Positions 52,879 through 61,047 of a stretch of DNA of 64,000 nt are shown one piece after another. The notes beneath the pieces were generated by a model. That model was not told the DNA's origin. It searched no databases and saw only the letters and a list, made by a program, of their open reading frames with translations. Where the stretch lies: assembly GCA_965223305.1 (NCBI GenBank), contig CBDCWT010000011.1:62001-126000 (forward strand), read 5' to 3'. This stretch comes from CBDCWT01 sp965223305 (GTDB taxonomy: Bacteria; Planctomycetota; Planctomycetia; Pirellulales; Pirellulaceae). Position 1 is the first letter of the stretch; every line of letters starts with the position of its first letter. A program made the position numbers and the translations under genes.

Positions 52879-53077
52879 GAGAAGCTCTCGGATCGATATA
52901 CAGGTTAGCGGTACCTCATCAGAATGTGCTCGCCGCGCGCCGTCAATCCCCGAGACTTCGGTTACTAGGCGATGCCTCAACGGCGCTGTACGATGCATTT
53001 GGTTCGAACTCAACCAATGGGGCTGCCAACCGCCAGCTCCTCCGCTGCACAAGACGTACTGCCATTTGGTATCCGTG

Positions 53078-54145
53078 ATGACAAAGCGCATGGTGATACT
53101 CACTGAGGGGCACACGAACCCGCACACGGCCAAGACCGCAAGCTGCCTGCTTCGGTATCGAGGTGAAGACGTCGTCGCGTTGCTGGACAGCACCCAAGCC
53201 GGGAGAACGACCGAGTCACTGTTAGGCGTAGGCGGCAGCACGCCTGTCGTCTCCGAGCTATCTGCTGCTCCGGCTGCCGATACGCTGGTCTTGGGCATCG
53301 CACCTCCGGGTGGTCGGATCCCACCAGCTTGGCGCAACGTCATTCTCGAGGCAATCTCGCGCGGCATGCACGTGACCGCAGGACTACACGACTTCCTGAA
53401 CGACGACCCGGAGTTCGCCGCCGCTGCCCGCGAGCACCACGTCCAGCTGACCGATCTCCGCAAGAACGACGAGGGAACGATCGCTCGGCGGAAGGGGCTG
53501 CGCGACGGTTGCTTTCGGATCCTGACCGTCGGCCACGACTGCAGTGTGGGCAAGATGTTGACCTCCGTGGAACTCACCCGTGGGCTCCAAGCCGCCGGTC
53601 GCGATGCCCATTTCATTGCGACGGGTCAGACCGGCATCATCGTCTCAGGAGCCGGCTGTCCGATCGACCGAGTCATCGGTGACTTCATCAGCGGTGCCGT
53701 CGAAAAGATGGTGCTCGAGCATCAGCAACACGAGATATTGGTCATCGAAGGACAAGGTAGTTTAGTCCACCCGTCTTACTCCGCAGTAACTCTCGGGCTG
53801 CTACACGGAGCGCTGCCGCACGCGCTGGTTCTGGTTTACGAAGTCGGACGCAAGTCGGTGACGGGATTAGAAGGGCTCGAGATCCCACCCCTGGAAAAGA
53901 TCATTCAGCTCAACGAAAGCATGGCTGGCATCTTCGCGCCCTGTCCGGTCATAGGCATCTCGGTGAATTCGAGAAAGGTCAGCCCCGCAGAAGCTAACAG
54001 TGAGTGTGAGCGAGTAGAAGCTGAACTCGGCGTGCCGGTTTGTGACGTCGTGCGCCATGGTCCTGACAAGCTAGTCGCAGCCATTGAGCAATTCTACAGT
54101 GGTGGAAACTGGAGCCAAAAACGGGCGTGTCCGACAGCCGGCTGA
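53078..54145 (+). CDS. DUF1611 family protein, probable D-glutamate N-acetyltransferase (DgcN-like)
   Basis: The ATG at 53078 gives 355 residues. The domain has HTNPHTAKTASCLLRYRGED near residue 13, LVLGIAPPGGRIPPAWRNVI near 71, the P-loop-like VGHDCSVGKMLTSVELTRGL near 151, and FIATGQTGIIVSGAGCPIDR near 179, with EGQGSLVHPSYSAVTLGLLH near 223. DUF1611 members include DgcN, described as acetylating D-glutamate before its conversion to N-acetyl-L-glutamate by DgcA. The next gene is the enolase-superfamily partner, which supports this reading. A start at 53090 is also possible. The substrate assignment is inference from family and context. Confidence 0.82.
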   Translation: MTKRMVILTEGHTNPHTAKTASCLLRYRGEDVVALLDSTQAGRTTESLLGVGGSTPVVSELSAAPAADTLVLGIAPPGGRIPPAWRNVILEAISRGMHVTAGLHDFLNDDPEFAAAAREHHVQLTDLRKNDEGTIARRKGLRDGCFRILTVGHDCSVGKMLTSVELTRGLQAAGRDAHFIATGQTGIIVSGAGCPIDRVIGDFISGAVEKMVLEHQQHEILVIEGQGSLVHPSYSAVTLGLLHGALPHALVLVYEVGRKSVTGLEGLEIPPLEKIIQLNESMAGIFAPCPVIGISVNSRKVSPAEANSECERVEAELGVPVCDVVRHGPDKLVAAIEQFYSGGNWSQKRACPTAG

Positions 54146-54204
54146 GCGTTGGCGATGGGAGCTCGCCCCTGCGACCGATCTCATTTTCCCGGTGAACCTC
54201 AGCC

Positions 54205-55227
54205 ATGCTTCTTCGCACCCATCGTTTCGAGCTGCCGCTACGGCACACTTTCACAATTTCTCGTGAATCGTACTCGGTCCAGGAGACGTTGATCGTCGAA
54301 CTTGAACAGGACGGGCTGCGCGGCTACGGCGAGGCGACAACCAACAAGTACTACGGGGTCACCTACGAGCGAATGGCGGCCAACCTGGAAGCAGTCCGAG
54401 CAAAACTCGCCGATCGCGTCCTCGAAGATCCCGTGGCACTTTGGGAGGAGTTAGCACCGAGCCTGGCAAAGGACCGCTTCGCGCAGTGCGCGCTCGACCA
54501 AGCGGCCCACGACTTGTGGGGCAAACTGAAAGGGCAACCTGTATTTGAGCTCTGGGGACTGAACACCGAGCAGACTCCTCCCACCGACTACACGATCGGC
54601 ATCGATCGCATCGATGTGATGGCCAAAAAGCTGCGTGAATTCCCCGACTGGCCAGTCTACAAGATCAAGTTGGGTACGCCGCACGACCTCGAGATCATCC
54701 AGCAGCTCAGGCAACTTACGCCCGCGGTCTTTCGCGTCGACGCCAATTGCGGCTGGACGGCCGACGAGGCGATTCGCAACAGTCAGGAACTCGGCCCGCT
54801 GAATGTCGAGTTCATCGAACAACCGTTGCCTGCCGAGAGGTGGGACGAGATGAAACGCGTCTACTCGCAGAGCCATCTTCCGATCATGGCGGACGAGAGC
54901 TGCCAGGTGGAAGCCGATGTAGCTCGCTGCGCGGGGCACTTCCATGGCGTCAACATCAAGCTGGTAAAATGCGGCGGGTTGACGCCCGCTCGGCGCATGA
55001 TCGCCGAGGCGCGAGCCGCCGGTCTGAAAGTGATGGTCGGTTGCATGACCGAGTCGTCCGTCGGCATTTCGTCAATCGCGCAGCTACTGCCTCTATTGGA
55101 CTATGTCGACATGGATGGCGCGCTGTTGCTGGAAAGGGACATCGCGCGCGGCGTCACGATCGAACAGGGTTACTGCCGCTACCCCGATCGTCCAGGCTGT
55201 GGAGTGGAGTTGATCGACGACGTGTGA
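54205..55227 (+). CDS. enolase-superfamily dipeptide epimerase/racemase, DgcA-like
   Basis: The 340-residue protein is a muconate-lactonising/mandelate-racemase-type enzyme. Catalytic elements: the YKIKLGT KxK motif near residue 151, metal ligands in FRVDANCGWT near 176, VEFIEQPLP near 202 and MADESCQ near 229, and the second acid/base Lys in NIKLVKCGGLTPAR near 251. The DMDGALLL segment near 300 is typical of dipeptide epimerases, and the DgcA racemase belongs to the same group. It follows the DUF1611 gene by 59 bases on the same strand, so the pair probably interconverts N-acetyl-glutamate enantiomers or epimerises dipeptides from peptidoglycan. Specificity cannot be read from sequence alone. 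Confidence 0.9.
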   Translation: MLLRTHRFELPLRHTFTISRESYSVQETLIVELEQDGLRGYGEATTNKYYGVTYERMAANLEAVRAKLADRVLEDPVALWEELAPSLAKDRFAQCALDQAAHDLWGKLKGQPVFELWGLNTEQTPPTDYTIGIDRIDVMAKKLREFPDWPVYKIKLGTPHDLEIIQQLRQLTPAVFRVDANCGWTADEAIRNSQELGPLNVEFIEQPLPAERWDEMKRVYSQSHLPIMADESCQVEADVARCAGHFHGVNIKLVKCGGLTPARRMIAEARAAGLKVMVGCMTESSVGISSIAQLLPLLDYVDMDGALLLERDIARGVTIEQGYCRYPDRPGCGVELIDDV

Positions 55228-55375
55228 TCCGCCGTCGAGCGGGGCCTGGGCACTCCGCGCACTGGACGAAGGGCGGTCCTCGTACCCCGGCCTTGGAGCA
55301 AACAAAGCCGGCCAGTATGTTAGTGGCAAGTGTCAGCTGGGTGCTGGCCGCAACAACAAGGGATGGATGAAGTAG

Positions 55376-55492
55376 ATGGCCCGCTGGCCCAGACGGACGT
55401 GGACGACTCTGTTTACCTACGGGACGGTCTTCGTCCTGTTCCCACTTCTGGCACTGCTAGCCTACGCGTTCGTGAATGGCCTGATCTTCTAG
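55376..55492 (+). CDS. 38-residue single-helix membrane peptide
   Basis: An ATG at 55376 opens 38 codons: a basic start MARWPRRTW, one hydrophobic segment (about residues 16-32, GTVFVLFPLLALLAYAF), and NGLIF at the end, then TAG. A GGGATGG segment lies just upstream. The basic-then-hydrophobic layout fits a small membrane protein with its N-terminus inside. It lies between the epimerase and UDPGP genes on the same strand. The frame is too short to exclude chance; similar peptides in other genomes would be the deciding test. Confidence 0.45.
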   Translation: MARWPRRTWTTLFTYGTVFVLFPLLALLAYAFVNGLIF

Positions 55493-55542
55493 TTCCCCGA
55501 GGTCAATAGAAGTCGTCGACTTGTCACTCGAAGGACTGCCGG

Positions 55543-56940
55543 ATGAAGGATGAACTGCTAGCGCTCTTGAGCCGGTATGGCCAACAACATCTGCTGAACT
55601 CTTGGGAGCAACTGGAGCCATCCCAACGCGATCAGCTTGCTAGTGAGATTCGGCAGGTCGACTTGGATCTGATCACCTCGTTATTTCGAGAAACTCATGA
55701 GGCTGCTGCAGAGGTTGATTGGCGGGAATTGTCGGTGCAGGCCGAGCCCCCACCGGCGGTGCGCCTTGCGGCTGGCGACGGGAAGCCGCTGTTCTCGGCC
55801 GGCGAGCAGGCTTTGCGGGCGGGACGAGTGGGGATGATTCTCGTGGCCGGTGGACAAGGAACTCGACTGAGATTCCCTCACCCCAAGGGGATGTTTCCGG
55901 TTGGGCCGATCTCTGGACGAACGTTGTTCCAAGTCTTGATTGACCGGCTGCGGGCGGTGGGCCAGCGGTACGGAGTGCAGATTCCGCTGTTCGTGATGAC
56001 CAGCCCGGCCACTCATACAGAAGTCGCAGACTACTTTGCCCAGCACGACCGCTGCGGCTTGGCCAAAGCAGATCTGGAGATCTTCTGCCAAGGGGTGATG
56101 CCGGCCGTCGACGCCGAGACCGGCCGGCTGTTGCGAAAGTCGCCGTCCAGCCTCTCGCTGAGCCCGGATGGGCACGGTGGAATGCTCGCGGCGTTCGCCC
56201 GCAGCGGTTGCCTAGAGAAGGCGCGGGGCCGCAACATCGATCTGCTGTTTTACGGCCAGATCGACAATCCTCTGCTGCAAGTTTGCGATCCCGGGCTGTT
56301 GGGCTGCCACCTCACGTCGGAGTCGGAAATGACGACACAGGTGGTCCGCAAGCAGGAGGCAGCCGAGAAGATGGGCAACGTCGTCCAAATCGACGGGCGA
56401 GTTCGAATCATCGAGTACAGTGACCTGCCGCCGGATGTCGCCGACCAACGAAATCCGGACGGTTCGCTACGACTGTGGGCGGGAAACCTGGCAGTGCATA
56501 TCTTTGATCGGGCTTTTTTGGAGCGCATGGCCAGCGAGGCAGACAGATTGCCGTTTCATCAAGCACGTAAGGTGACGGCGTTTGTCGACGACGCGGGCGA
56601 ACTGGTGCAACCAAGTCAACCTAACTCGATCAAGTTCGAGAAGTTCATCTTTGACCTATTGCCCGCCGCGCGGCGGGCGGCGGTCGTCGAGTCGGCCAAG
56701 GCGGACGCCTTTGCACCGGTGAAAAACGCCGATGGAGCCCCGCACGACACACCCCACACTGCACGGCAGGCGATGATCGCCCGAGATCGCAAGCTGCTCG
56801 AGCTGGCCGGTGTCGAAGTTGCTGCGGATATCCCGGTCGAAGTCAATCCACTTTGGGCCTTGGATGCTGCTGATGTCAGCCATCAGCTCAAACCAGGAAC
56901 GACGATAGCGTCGGCAACCTACTTCCCAGCGGCAGGCTGA
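55543..56940 (+). CDS. UDPGP-type nucleotidyltransferase (UDP-sugar pyrophosphorylase)
   Basis: Enzymes of this family make UDP-GlcNAc or UDP-glucose from UTP and the sugar 1-phosphate. The 465-residue product has the nucleotide-binding motif MILVAGGQGTRLRFPHPKGM near residue 98, FPVGPISGRTLFQVLIDRL near 118, VMTSPATHTEVADYF near 150, and later SPDGHGGMLAAFARSG near 206, PNSIKFEKFIFDLLP near 357 and EVNPLWALDAADVSHQL near 436. This is the eukaryote-like form, unlike GalU or GlmU; GlcNAc-1-P and Glc-1-P cannot be separated here. An AAGGA site precedes the ATG by eight bases. manC follows after 46 bases, forming a sugar-nucleotide pair. Confidence 0.9.
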   Translation: MKDELLALLSRYGQQHLLNSWEQLEPSQRDQLASEIRQVDLDLITSLFRETHEAAAEVDWRELSVQAEPPPAVRLAAGDGKPLFSAGEQALRAGRVGMILVAGGQGTRLRFPHPKGMFPVGPISGRTLFQVLIDRLRAVGQRYGVQIPLFVMTSPATHTEVADYFAQHDRCGLAKADLEIFCQGVMPAVDAETGRLLRKSPSSLSLSPDGHGGMLAAFARSGCLEKARGRNIDLLFYGQIDNPLLQVCDPGLLGCHLTSESEMTTQVVRKQEAAEKMGNVVQIDGRVRIIEYSDLPPDVADQRNPDGSLRLWAGNLAVHIFDRAFLERMASEADRLPFHQARKVTAFVDDAGELVQPSQPNSIKFEKFIFDLLPAARRAAVVESAKADAFAPVKNADGAPHDTPHTARQAMIARDRKLLELAGVEVAADIPVEVNPLWALDAADVSHQLKPGTTIASATYFPAAG

Positions 56941-56986
56941 GGAACTCCGTCCTGCCGCCTTCACCTTTAATCCCCACTGCAACATC

Positions 56987-58066
56987 ATGCTCCATGCGGT
57001 CATCATGGCTGGCGGAATGGGCACTCGATTTTGGCCAGTCAGTCGTTCGAAAGTCCCCAAACAGCTACTGAACTTGGTCGGCGAGGAGACAATGATCCAG
57101 GCCACCGCCGCCCGGCTGAGTGGACTCATCCCGTCCGAGCGACAACTGGTCGTGACCAACAAATCACTTGTCGGTCCAATCGCAGAACAGCTGCCCAGTT
57201 TGCCTGCGGAGTCGATCATTGGCGAGCCCTGCAAGCGCGACACGGCGCCTTGTGTTGGCCTGGCGGCTGTGCTGGTCCGGCAGGCCGATCGAGACGCCAC
57301 TATGGTCGTGATGCCAGCCGATCATGTGATTCGGTCACAGCAGGCTTTCCAACGCGCTATCCGGGGAGCCGTGGCGTATGTCGAGGAGCAACCGCAGTGC
57401 CTGGTCACGTTCGGTATCCAACCCTCGTACGCCGCAGAGTCATTTGGTTACATCGAGCGCGGCGCGAAGTTGGCTGGCGCTCAGGACCTAACCCTCTACG
57501 AAGCTCGCCAGTTTCATGAGAAGCCCTCCACAAAAGTCGCCCAGCACTACCTGGAGGCGGGTGGGTTCTACTGGAATTCCGGCATCTTCGTTTGGAAAGC
57601 GCAGACGATTCTGGACGCGTTGGCGAAATTTGAACCCGAGATGCTGCAGCACCTGGAGACCATCGCGGCGTCGATCGGGAAGAGCGACTTCGACCAGACA
57701 CTCGAGTTCGAGTTTTCCGCAATCGCCGGCAAATCTATCGACTATGCCATCATGGAGAAGTACGATCGGGTCGTCGTGATCGAGGCTGATTTTGACTGGG
57801 ACGACTTAGGAAGTTGGCGATCTTTAGCTCGGCTGCGTGGGGCGGACGAGTCGGGAAATACGATCGTGGGAAGGCATCTTGGTTGGCAGACCAATGGTTG
57901 CACTATCCGCAGTGACGATGATCACTTGATCGTCACTCTGGGCCTGCAGGACTCGATCGTTGTGCACACGCCGAGCGCCACACTCGTCGCCCGTCTCGAA
58001 GAGGAAGAGACCATACGCCAGGTAGTCGACCTGATTGCGAAACACGGTTGGAACGAATACCTGTAG
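56987..58066 (+). CDS. manC: mannose-1-phosphate guanylyltransferase
   Basis: The enzyme makes GDP-mannose from GTP and mannose 1-phosphate. The 359-residue protein has AVIMAGGMGTRFWPVSRSKV near residue 4, PKQLLNLVGEETMIQATA near 24, EPCKRDTAPCVGLAAVLV near 81, VVMPADHVI near 107, FGIQPSYAAESFGYIERG near 138, the sugar-site FHEKPSTKVAQHYLEAGGFYWNSG-type loop split near 171-190, and EADFDWDDLGSWRSL near 264. It lacks the C-terminal phosphomannose isomerase domain of bifunctional forms. The gene ends 26 bases before the lipase-like ATG at 58093. Confidence 0.94.
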   Translation: MLHAVIMAGGMGTRFWPVSRSKVPKQLLNLVGEETMIQATAARLSGLIPSERQLVVTNKSLVGPIAEQLPSLPAESIIGEPCKRDTAPCVGLAAVLVRQADRDATMVVMPADHVIRSQQAFQRAIRGAVAYVEEQPQCLVTFGIQPSYAAESFGYIERGAKLAGAQDLTLYEARQFHEKPSTKVAQHYLEAGGFYWNSGIFVWKAQTILDALAKFEPEMLQHLETIAASIGKSDFDQTLEFEFSAIAGKSIDYAIMEKYDRVVVIEADFDWDDLGSWRSLARLRGADESGNTIVGRHLGWQTNGCTIRSDDDHLIVTLGLQDSIVVHTPSATLVARLEEEETIRQVVDLIAKHGWNEYL

Positions 58067-58092
58067 AGCACGAACAGCCGAAGATCCGCACG

Positions 58093-59163
58093 ATGAGAGT
58101 CAGGATCGACACACCGCCGGACAATTGCGAGCCCCACCGTGCCGGAACTAGTGGGACCGATTCTGGTACGTGTGTCTTGGCTGCTCGCCGCTGCCTGCTC
58201 GCGGCTTGCTTGTTAGCTTTTCGCCTGCTTCTCTGTGGGGCCTGCGCGGTGGCGAGTGAATCTGAGTCGGCAACGGCTAGGCGGACGTTGGGCGGCAGGC
58301 AGTTTTGGACCGACCACCTCGTCCATCACGACTGGCGAATCCAACAGCACATACTGACCGGACACTATCGATTGCTTGACCAGCGCGACCAGCGGCGCGC
58401 GGCCGGGAGTTTTGAGGCATGTCGATCCACGTTTTACAGCCTGCAACGGGAGCTGCAGCTACCTCCTCTGGGCGATCGAGTCGTCATCGTGTTGCATGGC
58501 CTGGGCCGTTCGCGCCAGTCGATGACGGGTATCGTCAACTATCTCCGCAAGAACACGGACTACACGGTGTTGAACGTCTCGTACGCCAGCACGCGCGGAC
58601 GCATCGGCCGGCACGCCAAGGGACTGGCTCTTGTCGTCGAGCATCTTCCCGCACAGGTGAGGCAAGTCGACTTCGTCGCGCACAGCATGGGCAATCTTGT
58701 CATTAGGCACTACTTTGCCGACCTCGCGATCGAGCGGCTGCGGCCGCAGCAGAGCGGTCGGATCGGAAGAACAGTGATGCTGGCGCCACCCAATCAGGGC
58801 GCCTCCCTCGCAGAACGATTCGAAACCAATCCGGTATTCCGTTTCTTTTGGGGCACCAGCGGCGGTGAGATCGCGGATTGGGAAACGCTGGCGCCGCGGC
58901 TGGCGATCCCACCAGGTGAGTTCGGAATTCTGGCCGGCGCCCGCGGTGACGCAGCCGGCCGGAATCCACTGATCCGCGGCGACGATGACTTTGTGCTGGC
59001 GGTGTCCGAAACCAGACTCGGAGGAGCTAGCGATTTTCTAGCGCTGCCGGCACTACACGCTGTGATCATGGACTCCGCGCAGGTCCAACGCGCCACGCTG
59101 CGCTTCCTGCGACATGGGTACTTCCACGGGCCTCACAGTAGGCAACCCATCGAACCCGAGTAA
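58093..59163 (+). CDS. secreted alpha/beta-hydrolase, lipase-like
   Basis: The ATG at 58093 gives 356 residues; an in-frame TTG at 58048 overlaps manC. A hydrophobic segment follows a basic stretch (RRCLLAACLLAFRLLLCGACA, shortened here to its core, about residues 33-52), likely an export signal. The domain has VVIVLHGLGRSRQSMTG near residue 133, the nucleophile elbow in VDFVAHSMGNLVIRHY near 196, and VMLAPPNQGASLAERFE near 230, typical of the triacylglycerol lipase class with an Asp in GDDDFVLAV and a His in RHGYFHG near the end. Substrate unknown. ruvX follows 26 bases later, so they may share a transcript. Confidence 0.85.
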   Translation: MRVRIDTPPDNCEPHRAGTSGTDSGTCVLAARRCLLAACLLAFRLLLCGACAVASESESATARRTLGGRQFWTDHLVHHDWRIQQHILTGHYRLLDQRDQRRAAGSFEACRSTFYSLQRELQLPPLGDRVVIVLHGLGRSRQSMTGIVNYLRKNTDYTVLNVSYASTRGRIGRHAKGLALVVEHLPAQVRQVDFVAHSMGNLVIRHYFADLAIERLRPQQSGRIGRTVMLAPPNQGASLAERFETNPVFRFFWGTSGGEIADWETLAPRLAIPPGEFGILAGARGDAAGRNPLIRGDDDFVLAVSETRLGGASDFLALPALHAVIMDSAQVQRATLRFLRHGYFHGPHSRQPIEPE

Positions 59164-59189
59164 CCACCGATCATCGCTTCACAAGTCGT

Positions 59190-59681
59190 ATGAACTCGTG
59201 CACACCAGAGCCCAACGCGGACCCGCTTCCCCGACAGGGCAGACTGGCAGGTGTCGACTATGGGCATGTTCGACTTGGTCTGGCGATCAGCGATCCTGGA
59301 CAGACAATCAGCAGCCCATTCGAGAACTATGCGAGGCAATCGCAAGTAGCTGACGCCGACCACTTGCGCCAGTTCGTCGCTGACGAGCGGGTTGTAGGGT
59401 TCGTTGTTGGCCTACCAGTACACACGTCCGGCGACGAAAGCGGTAAGTCACTGGAAGCAAGGAAATTCGGTTCCTGGTTGGCAGAAGTGACGCAGTTGCC
59501 AGTCACCTTCTACGACGAGCGATATACGTCGCAGGCCGCCGACAGCCTGCTCTCGCTGGGCGGTTTGACGTCGAAAAAACGGAAGGAACGGCGGGACATG
59601 CTGGCGGCCCAAGTCATTTTGGCCAGCTATCTCGAGTCGACGCGAGCCAGCTCAGATCGACCCGGACCACTCGAGTCGTGA
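59190..59681 (+). CDS. ruvX: putative pre-16S rRNA nuclease / Holliday junction resolvase-like protein RuvX (YqgF)
   Basis: YqgF-family proteins have an RNase H fold and are needed for 16S rRNA 5' end maturation; a role in recombination was proposed earlier. The 163-residue product carries GRLAGVDYGHVRLGLAISDP near residue 17 with the first Asp, VVGFVVGLPVHTSGDE near 67, and FYDERYTSQAADSLL near 106 with the later acidic residues, and the C-terminal KERRDMLAAQVILASYLES near 131. Canonical DxGxxRxG is present in DYGHVRLG. It follows the lipase-like gene closely and is followed by a gap of 176 bases with no gene. Confidence 0.93.
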   Translation: MNSCTPEPNADPLPRQGRLAGVDYGHVRLGLAISDPGQTISSPFENYARQSQVADADHLRQFVADERVVGFVVGLPVHTSGDESGKSLEARKFGSWLAEVTQLPVTFYDERYTSQAADSLLSLGGLTSKKRKERRDMLAAQVILASYLESTRASSDRPGPLES

Positions 59682-59857
59682 AGCCACGAAGCCTCTCCTT
59701 CCGGGTGTGATTCGCCCGCTCTGGCGGGTGCCCAATTGCCAGAACGGCCCTTGTGCGGACATTTAGGGGGAACTTTTCATCCAGCGGCGCACGTCCTAAT
59801 CTCACCAGGGCAAAACTGCCGAATCTGCTTGGGGGTTCCAGCGTTTTTTGATGAACC

Positions 59858-60982
59858 ATGCCGGATCACATAAACAGAGAGCTGATCAGCGCTTACATCG
59901 ACGGGGAGCTTGCTGCCCGCGACCGGGAGCTGGTCGAACGCGCGCTCGCTGATTCGGCGTCACTGCGTCAGTTGCATGACGAGCTGTTGGAGGTGCAGGC
60001 CCGCTGGACCGAGCTACCTCGCTTTGAACTTCCGCGGAACTTCGCTCAGGGCGTGGAAAGACGTGTCGGTCGTAGGGAGCCGGTTGCCGCGGCGGAACGT
60101 ACGCAATGGAGCTTGTCGGGGATTTTGGCGGCGGCGGCGGCGGTCGCCGCAGTGCTGGCGCTGGCGTTTCTGGCGGACCCCTGGCGGTTCGGCGAGGATT
60201 CGCATCAGGAGCTGGTCGAGCGGGGCGCGCCGAGCGACGAGGAACCAGCGGATGGACCGATCGACTGGACTCGGGAGAGCTTAGTCTACTACCGTGACGA
60301 GCCGGGGGATCGGCCGCAGTATTCGTTGGTGTTGGATATCACCGTGACAACGCTGGGTCGCGTGAACAACTCATTCGAGGATGTACTCAGGAAAGCGGGT
60401 GTTCCACTCGACCCAGACTTAGCGGTAGATCAGGAGCTGGAGTCGACGATCCTAGCCAGTCGGATGGCGGCCAGCGTGGAAATCGACGACGGCGAGTCGG
60501 ATGAGCTGCGGAATGAAGTTCAGATGACTTATGTGATCGGCACTGTGGCCAGGATCGATGACATTTGGTTCCGGCTGAAGGAGCGGACCACGGAGTTTGC
60601 TCGTCCGCGGCTGGACATCGCGGTGACATCGCAAGACCGCAATGTACTCCGCCGGCTAAACGAGTCGTCGCGTCGGCGGTTCGCCAGTGCCGCGACGAAG
60701 ACGAAGCGCACGCTCGCTCACCGGCTGACGTTCAGCGCACCATTGCGCGGCACGCTGGGACTGCTGGGAGCCATTTCGACCCCTGCCCTGGGTACTCAGC
60801 TGACTCCCGGCCAAGCTGAAGACCCGTCTTTGCCGGACATCGAGCTCTCGGTGTTTCCACCCGTGCCGCCGGCAGAGGCCGACCAGCACCAGCCGCAACC
60901 TGACAACGGCGGCGCACCCGCACAGAGACTCAACCCGATGTCTGAGGCTCTGATAATCGTGCGTTATCCGCCCGAGCAGTAG
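59858..60982 (+). CDS. anti-sigma-factor-like membrane protein
   Basis: The 374-residue protein starts with a helical domain typical of anti-sigma factors (MPDHINRELISAYIDGELAA, ERALADSASLRQLHDELLEV) and one transmembrane helix near residues 90-110 (ILAAAAAVAAVLALAFLA). An extracytoplasmic C-terminal domain follows, with ILASRMAASVEIDDGESDEL and a Pro-rich tail (about 325-350). The His-xxx-Cys-xx-Cys zinc site of zinc-binding anti-sigma domains is absent, so this would be a zinc-free form. No sigma-factor gene lies nearby in this window, which is unusual because such pairs are normally adjacent. Other membrane regulators with similar heads remain possible. Confidence 0.7.
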   Translation: MPDHINRELISAYIDGELAARDRELVERALADSASLRQLHDELLEVQARWTELPRFELPRNFAQGVERRVGRREPVAAAERTQWSLSGILAAAAAVAAVLALAFLADPWRFGEDSHQELVERGAPSDEEPADGPIDWTRESLVYYRDEPGDRPQYSLVLDITVTTLGRVNNSFEDVLRKAGVPLDPDLAVDQELESTILASRMAASVEIDDGESDELRNEVQMTYVIGTVARIDDIWFRLKERTTEFARPRLDIAVTSQDRNVLRRLNESSRRRFASAATKTKRTLAHRLTFSAPLRGTLGLLGAISTPALGTQLTPGQAEDPSLPDIELSVFPPVPPAEADQHQPQPDNGGAPAQRLNPMSEALIIVRYPPEQ

Positions 60983-61047
60983 ATCGCAGTAGGCCACTTG
61001 ATCGGCTGATCTGGCTGCGTGACCCCGGTTTGTCTATCTTTGGCCGC

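Noticed and set aside
52652..53077. N-terminal extension of the DUF1611 gene
   Set aside because: The stretch is antisense to the aldolase gene and its protein shows no domain; the family begins at the ATG at 53078.
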